Of a stretch of DNA of 64,000 nucleotides, positions 47,565 to 63,443 are shown one piece after another (within the stretch, counting starts at the first letter, position 1; each line of letters opens with the position of its first letter). The stretch is from positions 9,864,038-9,928,037 of the forward strand of contig CM038923.1 of assembly GCA_021904315.1 (NCBI GenBank). Reading direction: 5' to 3'. The notes beneath the pieces were generated by a model. That model searched no databases and had not been told where the DNA came from. It saw only the letters and a list, made by a program, of their open reading frames with translations. The position numbers and the translations under genes were made by a program. This stretch comes from Sphagnum magellanicum (lineage: Eukaryota > Streptophyta > Sphagnopsida > Sphagnales > Sphagnaceae).

Positions 47565-49584
47565 CCAGCCTGTTGATCTCCGTCCCCTCCTTGAATCATG
47601 TAGGTGTCTGTTCTAAAATTCTGTTAGAAACTATAATGCGTAGCGGCGATGAAGGAAGGTGATTGCTTTGATGTCTGTCTCTAGAACGGTCGTGATTGCA
47701 TCTGAGAACAGGATGCAGTATAGGATTCAGACGGGTGTTCAAAAGGTTTCCAATAATGTACGGCAATTTCATGCTAGATGCATGCGTTTCTCAAAAGCTT
47801 CTACAAATCAGGTTCACTTGGAACAAATCGGTTGATCTCCAAAAAGAAACAATAGAGAACTTCCAAAACCTTAAAGACCTGTGGAAACATCCTAGATATT
47901 AGGGTTATGATGATTCTTTGCATTTTTCAGTCATGATGATACTTCATCGGGCATCATTATTGGCATGCATTTGGCACCAAGCTTCTGTTGCATTTCAATT
48001 AGAAGCAAGAAGAAGAATTACAGATGCAACAAGACACAGATCCCTGGAATTGGCTGGTTCTTTACCCCTGACACTTATTTAGAACTCAGGACACAGATCC
48101 TTTGGTTGCTAAATACTTATTTACTGGTAGCCAACATCATGACAGAGTCTTCCCATTGTTTTCCAGAAATGCCACAGAATTAACTCAGGCTGCAGATCTT
48201 TGTATAATGTTTGCCCAATATTTTGGGCAGATCTTTTTTATATACAATATATCTACACCCACTGTCAGGGGGATGAAGAAGTCAGTGGGACATAGTCATG
48301 GCAGCTTGGCACTGCTATATATTCATGACTGCAGGTGATGGTCTGAAACTTTGTGAGAGACTCTCATAAGGTTATGACTGCAAGCATTTGTCATGTTACC
48401 TTGGACAATTGAATTGTTGTTGTGAAGATTTCTCTGCAATTTCATAGATATGATATCGTGTAGAGTGAGTGACCTAGGGTGACTAGGGGTATGGTCTCTT
48501 GAGTGCTAGTGAATGTCACAACTGAGTCTTACAGTTGCTTCTGATAATGCAACAGAAAGCAAGAATACAGATGTTTCCATACTAGTTTCATGAAACTTTT
48601 GGCAGATTTTTACATGCTTATTGGCACCCATTGTTGGAAGCTGATTAACTCAGAGGGGAGTCATGGCAGCCTGTCAGGGGTATTTCTGACATTTTGTGAG
48701 TGTGACACATACTGTTATGATCACAGTCATTCTTGGTCTTACCTTAAAAGTATTTTTGTGGGATTTTCTCTACAATTTTGTAGATGTGTTCCATTTCTCC
48801 CATGGAGGTAGATTCTTGAAGTAGTCCAAGATTCAGTGATTTCTTGACCAATGTAAAACACATGAAGTTGGAGGTGCTTGAAAGTGTGTAGGCAAGGTTT
48901 GGCTTGCAGGAAATTATATGCTCTGGTTTTCCCTAGCTTTAAATTCCCATGGAACTGGGTCCTCAAGAGATGTTTGCAGGTGCTTTGTGAGGCAATCCTT
49001 CCACAAAGTAAGATGACTGTTATTCTTTTTTCAAAATCTAGACATTACTGCTTCTGGGTGAAATTCTTATCAAGGTTGTCTTTCATGTAATGTGAAAACA
49101 AATGAGGGTAGTGTTGAGACCACCATCCTGAATTCCAATAAATACAGTACTGGGGGTCTGACAATTAGTCTGTAGTGTCTCCTTTCTTCTTCACAGAAGG
49201 TTTTGTTGAAAAATAGAGATGCAGAAGTATTTCCTGTTACATGAACTCTTCAACAAACCCATGACATTCTCTAAGGAGGTGTGTTCATCATAATGAGGGG
49301 AAGTTATATTTGTTAAAGTTCTGTATGCTCTGCTCTGTGTTTGTGACTGTCAAGAGAACTTTGCCCTGGGTGAAAAATGTTTGTCTTGTATGTGCAGGGG
49401 AACAGATGTGAGTGTGGAAAATCTGCATGATGGATACACACATGTCTTTGAATCTACTTTTGATTCAAAGGAAGGGCGTAATGAGTATTTGGTACACCCC
49501 AACCATGAAGCCTATGCCCAAGAGTTGTTTGCAGCAGCAGAGAAAATTATTGTCTTTGACTACAGTCCAGTGAAAGCACCCTAA
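47316..49584 (+). CDS. Stress-responsive A/B barrel (dabb) protein, HS1-like
   Basis: Two exons, 47316-47446 and 49398-49584, join in phase to 105 aa (Arabidopsis HS1, At3g17210, is 109 aa). The product starts 'MAGIVKHIVLLKFKAEVTEE' and, across the splice, reads 'MKTFEW' then 'GTDVSVENLHDGYTHVFEST'. It ends with 'HPNHEAYAQELF' and 'IIVFDYSPVKAP'. The HIVLLKFK start, the E-N-L-x-x-G-Y-T-H block and the HP.H segment define the dimeric alpha/beta barrel (dabb) family. HS1 is a heat-stable protein with reported antimicrobial activity; whether this copy shares that is unknown. The 1.95 kb intron is far longer than most others in the window and contains a TCC/CT-rich microsatellite. A six-copy minisatellite and a GT run lie directly upstream. 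Confidence 0.9.
47508..47562. repeat. (TCC)n/(TC)n compound microsatellite
   Basis: A run of TCC units passing into a long TC run, located about 60 bases into the intron of the HS1-like gene. Confidence 0.85.
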
Positions 49585-50833
49585 AGATACTGTCTTTGCT
49601 CCTGTCAGTGTGTGTGCATTCTAGGAGTGCTGGGTGAACCAAATCTTAATTTGCAAGTCTTGACTCAGAATGTGTTCACGATGGCAATAACTTTTGCACT
49701 GGAAATAAAGCAGTTAAGATGACTAGCTTGATGCATAAGGACACCTTAAGCCTTTTATTTGTAGTTGGTTGTTCCTGGAGCTGGTCTTCTATATCAGTTT
49801 GCACACAATTTGGTTCATTTAATGGGTGTGTACCAGTCATATACTGGGGTCCTTGTTGCTGTGAACTATGTGAAGCTGCAACAGATACAGTCAGCTACCA
49901 TATGTGGCCATACATAAGCCTTGTACATTTGCAACACAGCAATGTACTCATATATTCCTCCCAGTGCCTCAGAAGTCCACCAAATTGAAGTCTGCAGACA
50001 GGTTTGGTCATTTTCTCTCTTGTGGGCTCAGTGAGTTTGAGCTTGTGAATTGGCTCCTGTGGTACACCATTGAATTTTCTTACTGGACACTGATGCAAAT
50101 CAGGCACTGAGTGATTCAGTCCCTGACCATCCGGGCTTGTGAAAAGATAAGAATGCTGTTGATCAGACCAATCTCATGTCAGAAGTGTACTCCCATGACC
50201 TGCATTGGTGTGAGCTTTCACAACATGATGCTTCCATCTGTGAATGGGTATCACAAGAGAAAGCATTTTCACAGCTCTCATAGAAAACTATAAGATGGCA
50301 CCTTCCACTACTGCCTTAAAAATCATAACTGGATATTGCAAATGTCTAACTTGTTGATGTTAGTTATCTTGAAGTTTTCACTTGACCCTGGATTCATTAG
50401 GGAGCATGGCACAGGTACAAATTCCTCAGGTTCAACTTCAATGCCACTTTCGGAGTACAGGATATCATGAATTAGTTAGTCACCTGAGTTCTAACCTACA
50501 GGACTAGTTGCAGCAATTTATGTAAAACCCAAGGAAGAACAGAATGTGCTGATTATGAGTCTCATGGTGTCAAAAGAGGAGAAATCACCTAATCTCCTAC
50601 TCTTGCAGCAAAATGACTTAAGATGACATTGGTAGCCTCCATGCGGAAGAGATCTCCACACATGAGCAAATGGTAGTCACTTTTTTTCACGTTACAGGGC
50701 AAATGCATATGTGAAGCGTTTATGTTATGGATATATGGAGCTGTGTATTTCACCAGTCATTTCTATATTTCCTTGTATCTGGGCATTGGATTTAATTGTT
50801 GTTGCAGCAGGGAAGCTGTGAAGATCCTGAGTG
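49585..50833. other. Region between convergent HS1-like and oxygenase genes
   Basis: Probably 3' UTRs plus spacer. Short frames are present but none is recognisable. Confidence 0.4.
49704..49709 (+). terminator. Possible poly(A) signal of the HS1-like gene
   Basis: A canonical AATAAA lies 120 bases after the stop codon, a normal distance for a plant near-upstream element. Confidence 0.4.
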
Positions 50834-52357
50834 TCAACCACGGTTTTCGAAAGAGAGGTGCTTCAGTGGTGCAACTGGTTGCTTGTTTTTAACCATTTTG
50901 AAATCATCTGTGGTAGTTGATTTGAAGAGAGCTGGATGTTCATCATCAATGAGCTCAGGAGCAGGCCTGATAACTAGAGAGCCGGCTGGAAACAGACCAG
51001 TGGCAACTGTGAGCCAGGACTTGCTTTCATTCACAGCAGCCAAATGCATAGCATTCTTGTACAGCCCGTTGCTCAGTATCTGCACGCATCAGACATCCCA
51101 GGGATGTTTACAATCAATCTGTCATTTTACTTTCTCCAATCATGAATGTGGACAGTAGAAAACCAGCAGCAAAGCTCATTCGAGAGACAAGTGTACACTC
51201 TGCTCTGTACAAAGAGAAACACCAATGCAGTTTGTGGGACTAACTTGGAGATTGACATAAGCCATTAGGTGAAATGCAACCTTAGTTTGTGGGGTGCAAG
51301 ACTTGCCTGACCATAGTAACCGATGTTGACACAGAAAACATCAGCAAGAGGTTTGACTGAAATCCATTGACCATCCTTCTCCACTTGCAAGCCACCAACA
51401 TCAGCTTGGTGCAGGATGGTCATTACTATGTCATCTGTGTGTCTAGATGCCCCAACATGCTTTGCTGGCTCAGGACAGGGCTTGTAGAAGTTTAACCACA
51501 GTCCTAATTGGCATTCTGCATACTCTCTGACAAACTCTGGATTCAGACCCAAACCTTGTATCATCAGAGCTTCCGTCAGCTGCACCATCAACTTCCGCAT
51601 GGCTGTCAGATAGTCCTGAAGAGCATCTCTATCGATTTCAAATCATTTGACAACAAAGCCATGATAGAGTGAGCATTCATTGGAGCTTTCTGGTGCAGGA
51701 CATTTGAGCACTTCTACATGATGTAAATCTCATCTAAAGGTGCTCAGCTTGCAAGAGAGGTGCTAGACTTCCTTTTCTATTTTCAGTCACTCTTGTTCAA
51801 ATTTTGTCTTCAAGATCACTGAGTACCTAGCATCATTCTCCAAATGTTCCAAAACTTTTGTACAAGATTTGTGTCATGGAGGTGGTTACCTGAATTCAGT
51901 ATTGCTGTCTGGACCCCAGATCTTGGTGGCGTAGTAAGAGGAATTGCCAGTCCGGGGAGAGCCCATGACATAGAAGGCTTCAGACCAAATATCTGTATAG
52001 TTGGATTTCATCCCACTAGATCCAGTCCCATAGCCATGGAAGCTACCATCACCAAGTCTTTTGACCTTGATCTTCTCTTGGATGGGAAGAGCAAACACAG
52101 AAGCTGCTGAAGCTTGGCATCTATCTATAACTGCTTGTGAAACTCCATGGTTGGTGATTTGGAACATCCCCCATTCATGACACGCAGATGCCATTTGCTC
52201 TTACAACTTTCTCAGCAGTAGTGCTACATCCAGAAGATTGCAGCTGCTGCAAGGCTGCAAGATCTATGAGAGGAATTAGGTGGGCATGTTGGAAATCATC
52301 AAAAGCTACAGATGAGGGAAGCATATGAATCCAAAATTCTTCTTCTTCATCACTCAT
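50834..52357 (-). CDS. 2-oxoglutarate/Fe(II)-dependent oxygenase (DOXC, GA-oxidase-like), possibly defective
   Basis: Exons 52357-51890, 51628-51307 and 51079-50834 give about 344 aa. Upstream Mets at 52387 and 52477 are alternatives. The N-terminal domain has 'LIPLIDLAAL' and 'ACHEWGMFQITNHGVSQAVI'. The middle 'DIWSEAFYVMGSP' recalls gibberellin 3-oxidases. The jelly-roll core has 'HTDD' (Fe ligands H219 and D221), 'VGGLQVEKDGQWISV', 'ILSNGLYKNAMH' (third Fe ligand H275) and then 'WLTVATGLFP', where the family normally has RxS; the 2OG-binding Arg is Trp and the Ser is Thr. Two oddities affect the model. The N-terminal frame and the main frame are offset by one base at an AAA run (plus-strand 52194-52196), so the copy may be a pseudogene, may start at the Met at 52194, or may contain a sequencing error. 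Intron 2 appears to use a GC donor (CAG|GCAAGT). The substrate is not predictable. Confidence 0.75.
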
Positions 52358-55300
52358 CTCACTGATTGAATCTGCTTGAATCCCCATGAATGAAATTGAA
52401 TTTCTCAACTGTCTGTTTTTTGTTTTCTGAGACTGAACAAAAAAACCCAATGAACTGGAGAATATCCCACTGAGCACTGTAATAACACGAGTAAGTATCG
52501 ATTCCTTTACTCTTACTACTTCTGAAATCCCTGAACTTGAGTTCAGACTCCAAAGGTTGAGGTCTCTGGATTACAGACAGAGTCTAGAGGTGAGGTATTT
52601 GGATTTGATGAGAGATGGATCTTTTGCGCATGTTTTCTTTGTGGTATTAAGTCTTATGAATGAAGAAGCTTTGCTGCAAAGAGGACAAATGAGTGTAGGC
52701 AAAATGGCATTCTGAATTCAATTGTTGCAAATTTATCTACTTTTGCACACTGATTATCAACAACTTGGTGTAATTCGTCATTATGACACACTCCTCTCGT
52801 TGTTTTTCAAAATTTCACATGGTATCAGTAGCTACCTGACATCATCCCAAAAGGGATTCAACAGTAAATGGCAGCTGAGCTTTCTAGAGCCTAACCAAAC
52901 AGTAAAGAACTGCTAAGACAAAATGCTACTACACCAAAATCTCAGTGCAAACGTGGGATGTGGTGAATTGTTTTTTTTTCCCCAAAAAAAGGAAATATGT
53001 GGCAGAAATGTTTTATTTTTCACAGTTGTGGAAATTTTGCACACAAAAGAAAGGCTGCTCCTCTCCCCTATTAGAGTATCCCCACAAGTGCTCACTATGT
53101 GACCCAGCAAAAACCTCATTTCCATCAATCAAGAAAAACTAATCATCAAACATAGCCAAAAATCTATCCAAACATTGCACTTCAAATTCTATTTAGTCGT
53201 TAAAAGAGACTCTATGAGCCATTTACAAGAATCATTTCCCAATAACTGAAATTGTTGGTTTCTTTCAATGGTTTGTGACCTAAACCACCACATTCAAAAG
53301 TTTGGAACTCTCCCACCTACATGTAATAAGTTGTCATCTAAATCATCTGCAATGAAAGGAGCCCAACAACCTTCTAATAGAAGCACACATGTCAAAACTC
53401 TCCCAAGAGCTCACATGAACTGCCCATAAAGAGAGCCCATAGACCCTCCATGCACGGGAGAAATCTTTGCAACACAAGTTTTTGCACGATGCAAAACACA
53501 TGATATTGGACTGAACTAGTTTAATCTTGGGTTTAGGAGGAAAAAAAGTGTTTCATTAGTTTCCCATCTTTGTGATTTCATTATGACTTTTGTGTTATGT
53601 CATCAAATGATCTCATCGTGACTTTTTTCTTATGTCATCAGTTTCATTCAATCCTAAGGTTCTCCTCTTGTGTACACCTATGTTACAAATAACTTCATTG
53701 GGTTCAAATATGTTTCTTGACAATAATCTTTTTTCTTTGGATGGTTTCTTAGAATCTTTTCATCCCAAAAAATCATACGGTGAAAAAAATGGTGGTTGGG
53801 ATGTTTTCACTTTGCAACTTGGTCCCACTTCCCTCATCGGCTTCACCATGGGGAATAAAAAGTAGAGCCAAATTCCCAAGGAGAATTGCACATGGGATCA
53901 TGTTTTATGTGGGGAGCTTGGCTACACTTTCCTAATGACAACAAACATCCTTGCACAATTGTCACATTTCCTTATGAAGTTGTTAAGGGAACAAAAATAG
54001 GTTGAACCTAAATGGGGAATTGGGGCTGTGCTTTCCCTCAAAAAGGTGGCTACCCTTCCCAAGGAACAACATCCAACGAAATTTAATGTTTTAGAATTTT
54101 TATGGATGACTATATGATTTCATCTCAACTTTTTATCCTTAGTTCTCAACTTTTTATTCATTATGTAACTTTCTTATACAAAATTTCATCCGTTGGGTTT
54201 TGTTAATTTTGGACTAGATTGTCAATTTTGATTTTTAAAATCCTAGTGGTTGGAATTAAATTTAAGGTTAAAACATTGTTAACATCTATTTGTTGGATCA
54301 TCTAATAATTTTTTAAAAAAATATTTATTATTGTAGCATTTGATGATCTCAAATAAAAAATTTCTTTGATTTTATAACTTTTAAATGGTCATTTTTTAAT
54401 TATAAAAATTTCAAAAGTTCGAAATTAATTAAATACATGATATTTGTTTATATTTAATCATTAGTAGCTATTGAAGTTATGCATAAAGTAACCCTGTCTA
54501 CCGTCTGTCTTTGGACTTCGTGTCACCCCTTATCCTCTCTTTCAGTGGTATCCGCAAAGTAAAGGTATTTTTATTAAGTCTCAGTATGAAATGCTGAAAC
54601 TCAGCATTTAATGCACAAAGTTCGAGACTAACTATAGTAGTTGTACAGTTAGGAGCAGTGAAAATATATGTAGCAGCAGTGGAGGCGCTCAGGAGAAAGC
54701 AAAGACAGGATAAAACTCAGTTTACCACCAAAATTGATGGTTTTCTGAGTTTCGTCCCCTGTTGAATGCTAATGTACTTTTTTGCACCTTTTTTTTTGAG
54801 TCTCACCCTGTGTATGACCAAACTCAGGGTTCAGGGTTCTGGTGCTGTGTTTTTCTTACTTTGGGGACAACTCTATTATCTTTAACATTTCTTAAGCAAA
54901 GTAACATTGTCCACCATTTTCATTTTAATTTCATAGTTTGGTAAAAATTTGCTTATGATCAAATGTGCAATTTCCTATATCAAGAAAGAATTGTGCAACT
55001 TTTTGGTGAAAGTTTTCCTTGAAAACTGTTGAGCTCCTTAAAACTCTTAAACCCTAAACCCTTATACCCACCACTTTTATTTTAAAGGTGTAGCACTTGA
55101 AATGAATAGGTATTCACCACAAACCTATAGGACCAATATACCAATAATTTGTCAAATCCCAAACAACACATGCAAGAGCTACATGAACACCACTCCAATT
55201 AGTGATTTTTTTGGGGACAAAACTTCTTGTTTTTCTAAAAGAAAAAAGAGAGAAATTTGGGAAAATTGTGTTTTACCTATTGTAAATTTGTAAATTCTTC

Positions 55301-55798
55301 TAATTTTGCTAACATTCTGGAAAATTTTGCCAAAATTTTTTATCTCAAAAAATTGGAAAAAAAGACTCTGAATCCAATGCTTCTCTCCCCATTCTTAAAA
55401 ACCAAGAGTACCTATGTAATATATACCCTAATCTTTCTTGTGATGGAAAGACCAATGGAAGTGGCACCCATCACATTTGAAAAAAAATTAAAAATTAAAA
55501 TAAAAGTTTTGCACATGGAAGATGAGAGGAGGATGCTATTATAATTTAATTATTAAATAAATAAATAATTATTATTTTTCGCAAAAGAAATTATTTTAGT
55601 TTAGTTTATTTTTTAATTTTTTGAAACCAACTGTAGCTACTAAGTAAAATACTTATACCATGTACTCAAATTCGTATACGACCAGAATCCGTATTCCTGC
55701 CACCCTTTTTCAACTCTTTTGAAAAGAGTGGCATTGCAAAGGCTCTTGAGGCTAAGAAGGGGAGGGTGGGAATGGACATGGCTATGGCTGCCTAGCAT
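52358..55798. other. Intergenic DNA, becoming very AT-rich
   Basis: 52358-52600 is the probable leader and promoter of the oxygenase gene. After 53100 there is no supported gene; a 77-codon frame at 53632-53865 and a 95-codon frame at 55257-55544 are not recognised. An isolated 29-base stretch at 53074-53102, preceded by TTA, resembles the end of the Tourist-like MITE at 29389. Confidence 0.45.
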
Positions 55799-56732
55799 TT
55801 GTCTCGAGCAAGCGCAACGATATCCTCCGGCGCTGCCACGGTAAAGCATTCTTTGTTAGATCTGTCTTCCACCCAATGCTCAGAAATGTGTGCATACTCT
55901 ACTAACTTCTTCATATCATTTTGGTCTTTGGTGCTGTTGCATTTACTGTTCTGCTGTTTTAGGTGCAGACTTTTGGTCTGTCTTGTTCCCCTCCTCTGCT
56001 CTGCTCTTGTGTTTTTTTCAGGGTCAGTAGTATCTCATCACATCTGCAGAGATTTTTGTAGATTGATTTCGGTATCGGATGCTTTCCTTCTTTGTTTGGT
56101 CCATAAGTTTCAGTCTGAGCTTCTTCACACTATTTGATCTAAGTCTTTGTGTGTGTGGGGTTGGGTGTTTTTTTCTTCCTTTCCTTTCCTTTTCTTTTCT
56201 TTTCTCTCTTTTTCTCTTCAAGCTGTGAGTCCACTTGATGTGAAGTTTCTGTGATTTTTTTGGAGAAAGCGTAGCAGTCCATTGTATCTTCCATCCTTGC
56301 ATCTACAGGCTTTCATTCGCTCTTCGACTAAAATACGGACTTGAAGTTTTTTCTGGATTGGGAACCTGGCAGTTTAGAGCTCAGGGACATCCACTGAAAC
56401 AGGAATTTTTTTCCCTTCTGATCTTTTTTTCTCCTTGGAATTGGGTTTGCAATAGGAAGTCATCAATCTACTGAAAAAGGTCTATATATATTGCTTTTCT
56501 TGTATCTGCAGAATTTCAAGTGGGGATTTATAAAAAACTTTGTTTTGTTGGATTGATGATCACCCAGCGATCTCTCAATCTCTGTCTGGCATATAGCTCA
56601 TCATGTAGAGCTTCTCTCTGCTGGTTCTATTTCAATTTAGGGCCGAAGTGATTATGCAAGTCTGCTGAACTTTTCACCATCAACTACCTATTTCTTATTT
56701 GTACAGAGCCTTTACCATTCAGATTGGGGAAA
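55799..56732 (+). promoter_or_regulatory. Leader of the GSNOR gene with a probable 5' UTR intron
   Basis: The sequence 'gctgccacg|gtaaag' near 55840 looks like a donor. A pyrimidine-rich tract ending 'accattcag|attgggg' lies about 11 bases before the ATG and looks like an acceptor. An intron of about 880 bp in the leader is therefore likely. A polypyrimidine CTTTT-type run lies within it at about 56168-56215. This is inference from splice signals only. Confidence 0.45.
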
Positions 56733-60048
<3,316 letters not shown>

Positions 60049-63000
60049 GTCTGTCAGATATGAGAGGAGGCAACTTTCCATAATGCTATGAAGCTATGAG
60101 AGTGACTACCTTGAAGCAAGGGTGAAAAGACCATGTCTCCAAAAAGCATAGATAGCTTTGGATGTGTGGACACATGTGAGGAGGTTACGAACCAATAATG
60201 GGTTGTGATTGGATTCTCCACGTTCTGAGATGATAGTGTCTTTCACACGAACTCTTAGGGTTTGTAACGTTTTTGTGGGGTTTGTGGTCCCTCTTCATTT
60301 TCCTTTTGCTTTTAAATCTATTGAACATGTTTCTACTCTTATTTTGCGTATTTATTCCACTTATATCTGCATCTTCTAATGCACTAGATAACGCACCCTC
60401 AGCATTCTGGCTCCTAGTGAGTCATTTGAGAGAGGCTGGTAGGAAATGACAGAATTTCCCATCAGTGCTGATTCTGCCATTTAAGACACAGGGAAAATCC
60501 TTCAGAACAGCTACCTGTGGTTTTTCCACACACCCTCTAAGTAATGCTGTAGTTCAAGAATACATGCACCCCAAAAGTCCCAAGTCCTGTGCCGATTCCT
60601 CATGTCCTCAATTGATTAGCCTAATTCAAGAAAAAGTACAAACCTAAATGTTGAATCTCACTGAAATTCCATATTCAATTGTGGAATAGACTTTTCCATT
60701 ATTTGATAAACACAAAGGCAGCAAAGTGCCTAACTTGAAAGGCAGGTATGGCAATAATACCTTCATACCCACTAAACAATGTAATGAGGAGCTATTCTTG
60801 TGAAGGAAAAGATAATGTGCAAATTTGTGTTAGCTATATAGTTGAGGAATGTGCTTGCCAATGTGCCCTAGGGGAAGGTACATTGGGGCCACAGCTAGTG
60901 AACCAGCACCCACCAGCACACCATCCATTTGATGCCTGTTATAATCAGTTGTGGATGAACCTCAACTGAGTTAATATTTGGTTTTACCTTGGTAACCAAT
61001 TGTGTAGGAAATAGGTATCATATATAGGTAGATGTAGATACGAAAATAGGTAACTAGTAGGTAAGTAGATGGTTTATACATAGGTAAGGGCTGTTTTTAT
61101 CACCTACCTCCTAACAACCTGCTTGTGGGTTGGTAGTAGGTAGGTAGAAAAAAAAGCAACTGAGCTAACCACCATGGTTAGCTAAGGAACCGGAAGCCAA
61201 TAGAAAATTGTTTTGTGACCACTTACCATTCATCCTTCATGGTGTGTTGGTGGGTGTTGGTTCAACACACAACATCTTGAAGCATGTTCAACATTCATCT
61301 AAATTCATATTGATGCATCCATAAATATTATTATAATGAGAAGTGTTTTGAGAATCCTTCTTTCCTATTGCCAAAAAGTTTTTTGAAAATTTATTGTGAA
61401 AATTTGGCACTAGATATTTAGAATACAATGTCACAAATAGGTGCAGAGGTTTGTAGCTGATTAAATGCTAACAAAATTACATCTTTCGTGTAATTGACAA
61501 TGCATATTGAAAAGAATTATTTTTATTGAAAGAATCAATGAAAAAAAATTACAATTTAGCTCAGGAGTGATATCGAAATTGACAAAGTGTTGCAATAATC
61601 TACACACACTTTGTCGCAAGGGTAGGTCTGCAAGATGACGTGATGGGTACAAGCATAATAGATGACTTTTGAATTTGATCGACATTATTGTTGCTGCAAC
61701 GACCAATAATTGTTGATTTAAAAACAAAAGAATCACTAAATTCATAACCCATACTAACTCAAAAACATCACACTAATGTTACAAAAACATCACATTAATG
61801 TTGCAAATCAAACCTTAAATCCGCAAATTAGCTCAGAAAGGATATCGCCCAAAGTGCTCAGCTCATGCTTTGCTGCTGCAGCGGCAAAGAACAAAACAAG
61901 CTGCTGGTCATGATCATTCCCAATGCACCAAAGTTGCAATTTGCAGCTGCTGTTGCAGCAGTTGGATATTCACACCAGCAGTTGAGTGCAAGCATCAGCA
62001 CTACATGAGCATTTCTAAATGCCAGGACCTTAGCAGCAGCAGCAGCAGCAGCTGCACAGATCAGGTCATGAACAGCAGCAGTGGACAACATTTTCACAAG
62101 CTTTAGATGCAGCAGAAGCTTGCAGTTGGAGATGGTCAGTTGCCAGCTACTGCACAAGCATTGAACCTGCAGTTGTGATAAGATCATCTGAATATCACAA
62201 GGTGGCCATTGCTGCCAATTGATGATCTCTGCAGGAATACAGTCATAGAATTAAAAAAGAAAAGAAAAGAAAGTCTTGGAATCAGATCCAAAGATTAACC
62301 CTAGCTGATGGATCATAAAAACTTGGAGCAAATTCACAGTGAAAACCGTTTGTAGAATTTCCTCATTAGGAATGATATTCTGCATGAGGTGGGCATTTAC
62401 AAGTCTGGTACAAAGTTGATACCTTGAGTGATTGAACCAGCTCGGAAGTTCGAGTCCTGCAGGAGCTGCTGCTGCATGGTCGTAGATATCATCATCATCA
62501 GCAGCTTGCAGTGTCCAGCTACAACATGGACGTCAGTCATGACTATATATACTGATCAGGTCTGGACTCTGTATACCACCACCGTTGTCGAGCTCAACAA
62601 GAATGAACCCAACTTTCATGGATTCACAGATAATAACAACAATAATAGTATGGAACTAACTAGTTAGCATTCTTGCAGCTGCAGGATGTGCAGGAGGTCT
62701 GGTGGCATGATGAGCTAGAAAATCTACGAGTGTGTGATCATCGACTATGGGATGTTATGAGCTTATGATCATCTCTGAGACACACACAGGGAGGAAAATC
62801 AAATAAAATTAGTACGTTAGAGCGCTGAGAGCTAGAAGAAGGAACATGAAGAGAAAACAGAGGAGAGAGAGAGAGAGAGAGATGGAAGGCGCAGAGTGCG
62901 GAGAGCGAGAAATCCGCGATCGCAAAGCTTGAGAGAAAGAGGAACAGGATCGGCGGACACTGGCTGAGGAGGCGCATATGAAGGCGGCGCATCTTCCTGG

Positions 63001-63118
63001 GGCCCGGTCCAGGACTTGTGGTCCACTTACGGGGGGCGGAAAATTGTTACAGGACTCTGGGGCCAGGCTCAACCAGTACTTACTTACATTTGGTACACGT
63101 TCACCGTCTTAAGTGTGA
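60049..63118. other. Intergenic DNA with TAGG-rich and CAG/GCA-rich stretches
   Basis: No gene is supported. 61009-61150 is rich in TAGGTA/GTAGG units. 61865-62150 has clusters of GCA/GCT triplets (an AGC run near 62035-62053) that create artificial Ala/Gln/Ser-rich frames on both strands. 62800-63070 is less AT-rich, contains a GA run (62860-62881) and could be the promoter and leader of a minus-strand gene, but no exon chain could be built to its left. Confidence 0.4.
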
Positions 63119-63443
63119 GGCCTTTTTAGTGGGCCATTTTTAACCCAGGAAGTGCTAAATTGGACTTATAGTGGCCATATCTAGCCTTTTTAGTGGGCCA
63201 TTTTTAACCCAGACAGTGTTAAATTGACCTTATAGTGGCTATTTCTAGCCTTTTTAGTGGGCCATTTTTTAACCCAGGCAGTGTTAAATTGACCTTATAG
63301 TGGCCATATCTAGCCTTTTGAGTGGGCCATTTTTAACCCAGGCAGTGTCAAATTGGCCCTATAGTGGCCATATCTAACCTTTTTAGTGGGTCATTTTTAA
63401 CACAGGCAGTGTTAAATTGGTCCTACAGTGGCCATATCTAACC
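63119..63443. repeat. Minisatellite, five copies of about 64 bp
   Basis: Five head-to-tail copies of a unit containing 'tttttagtgggccattttta', 'acccaggcagtgttaaattg' and 'cttatagtggccatatctag'. The copies differ by a few bases each. Confidence 0.92.

Noticed and set aside
61858-62187. Ala-run minus-strand frame of 109 codons
   Set aside because: Composed of GCA/GCT triplet clusters; no domain, no consistent exon chain.
62738-63072. Ser/Leu-rich minus-strand frames
   Set aside because: Result from the GA/CT run and GC-richer patch. I could not connect them to further exons, although a leader of an unseen gene is possible.
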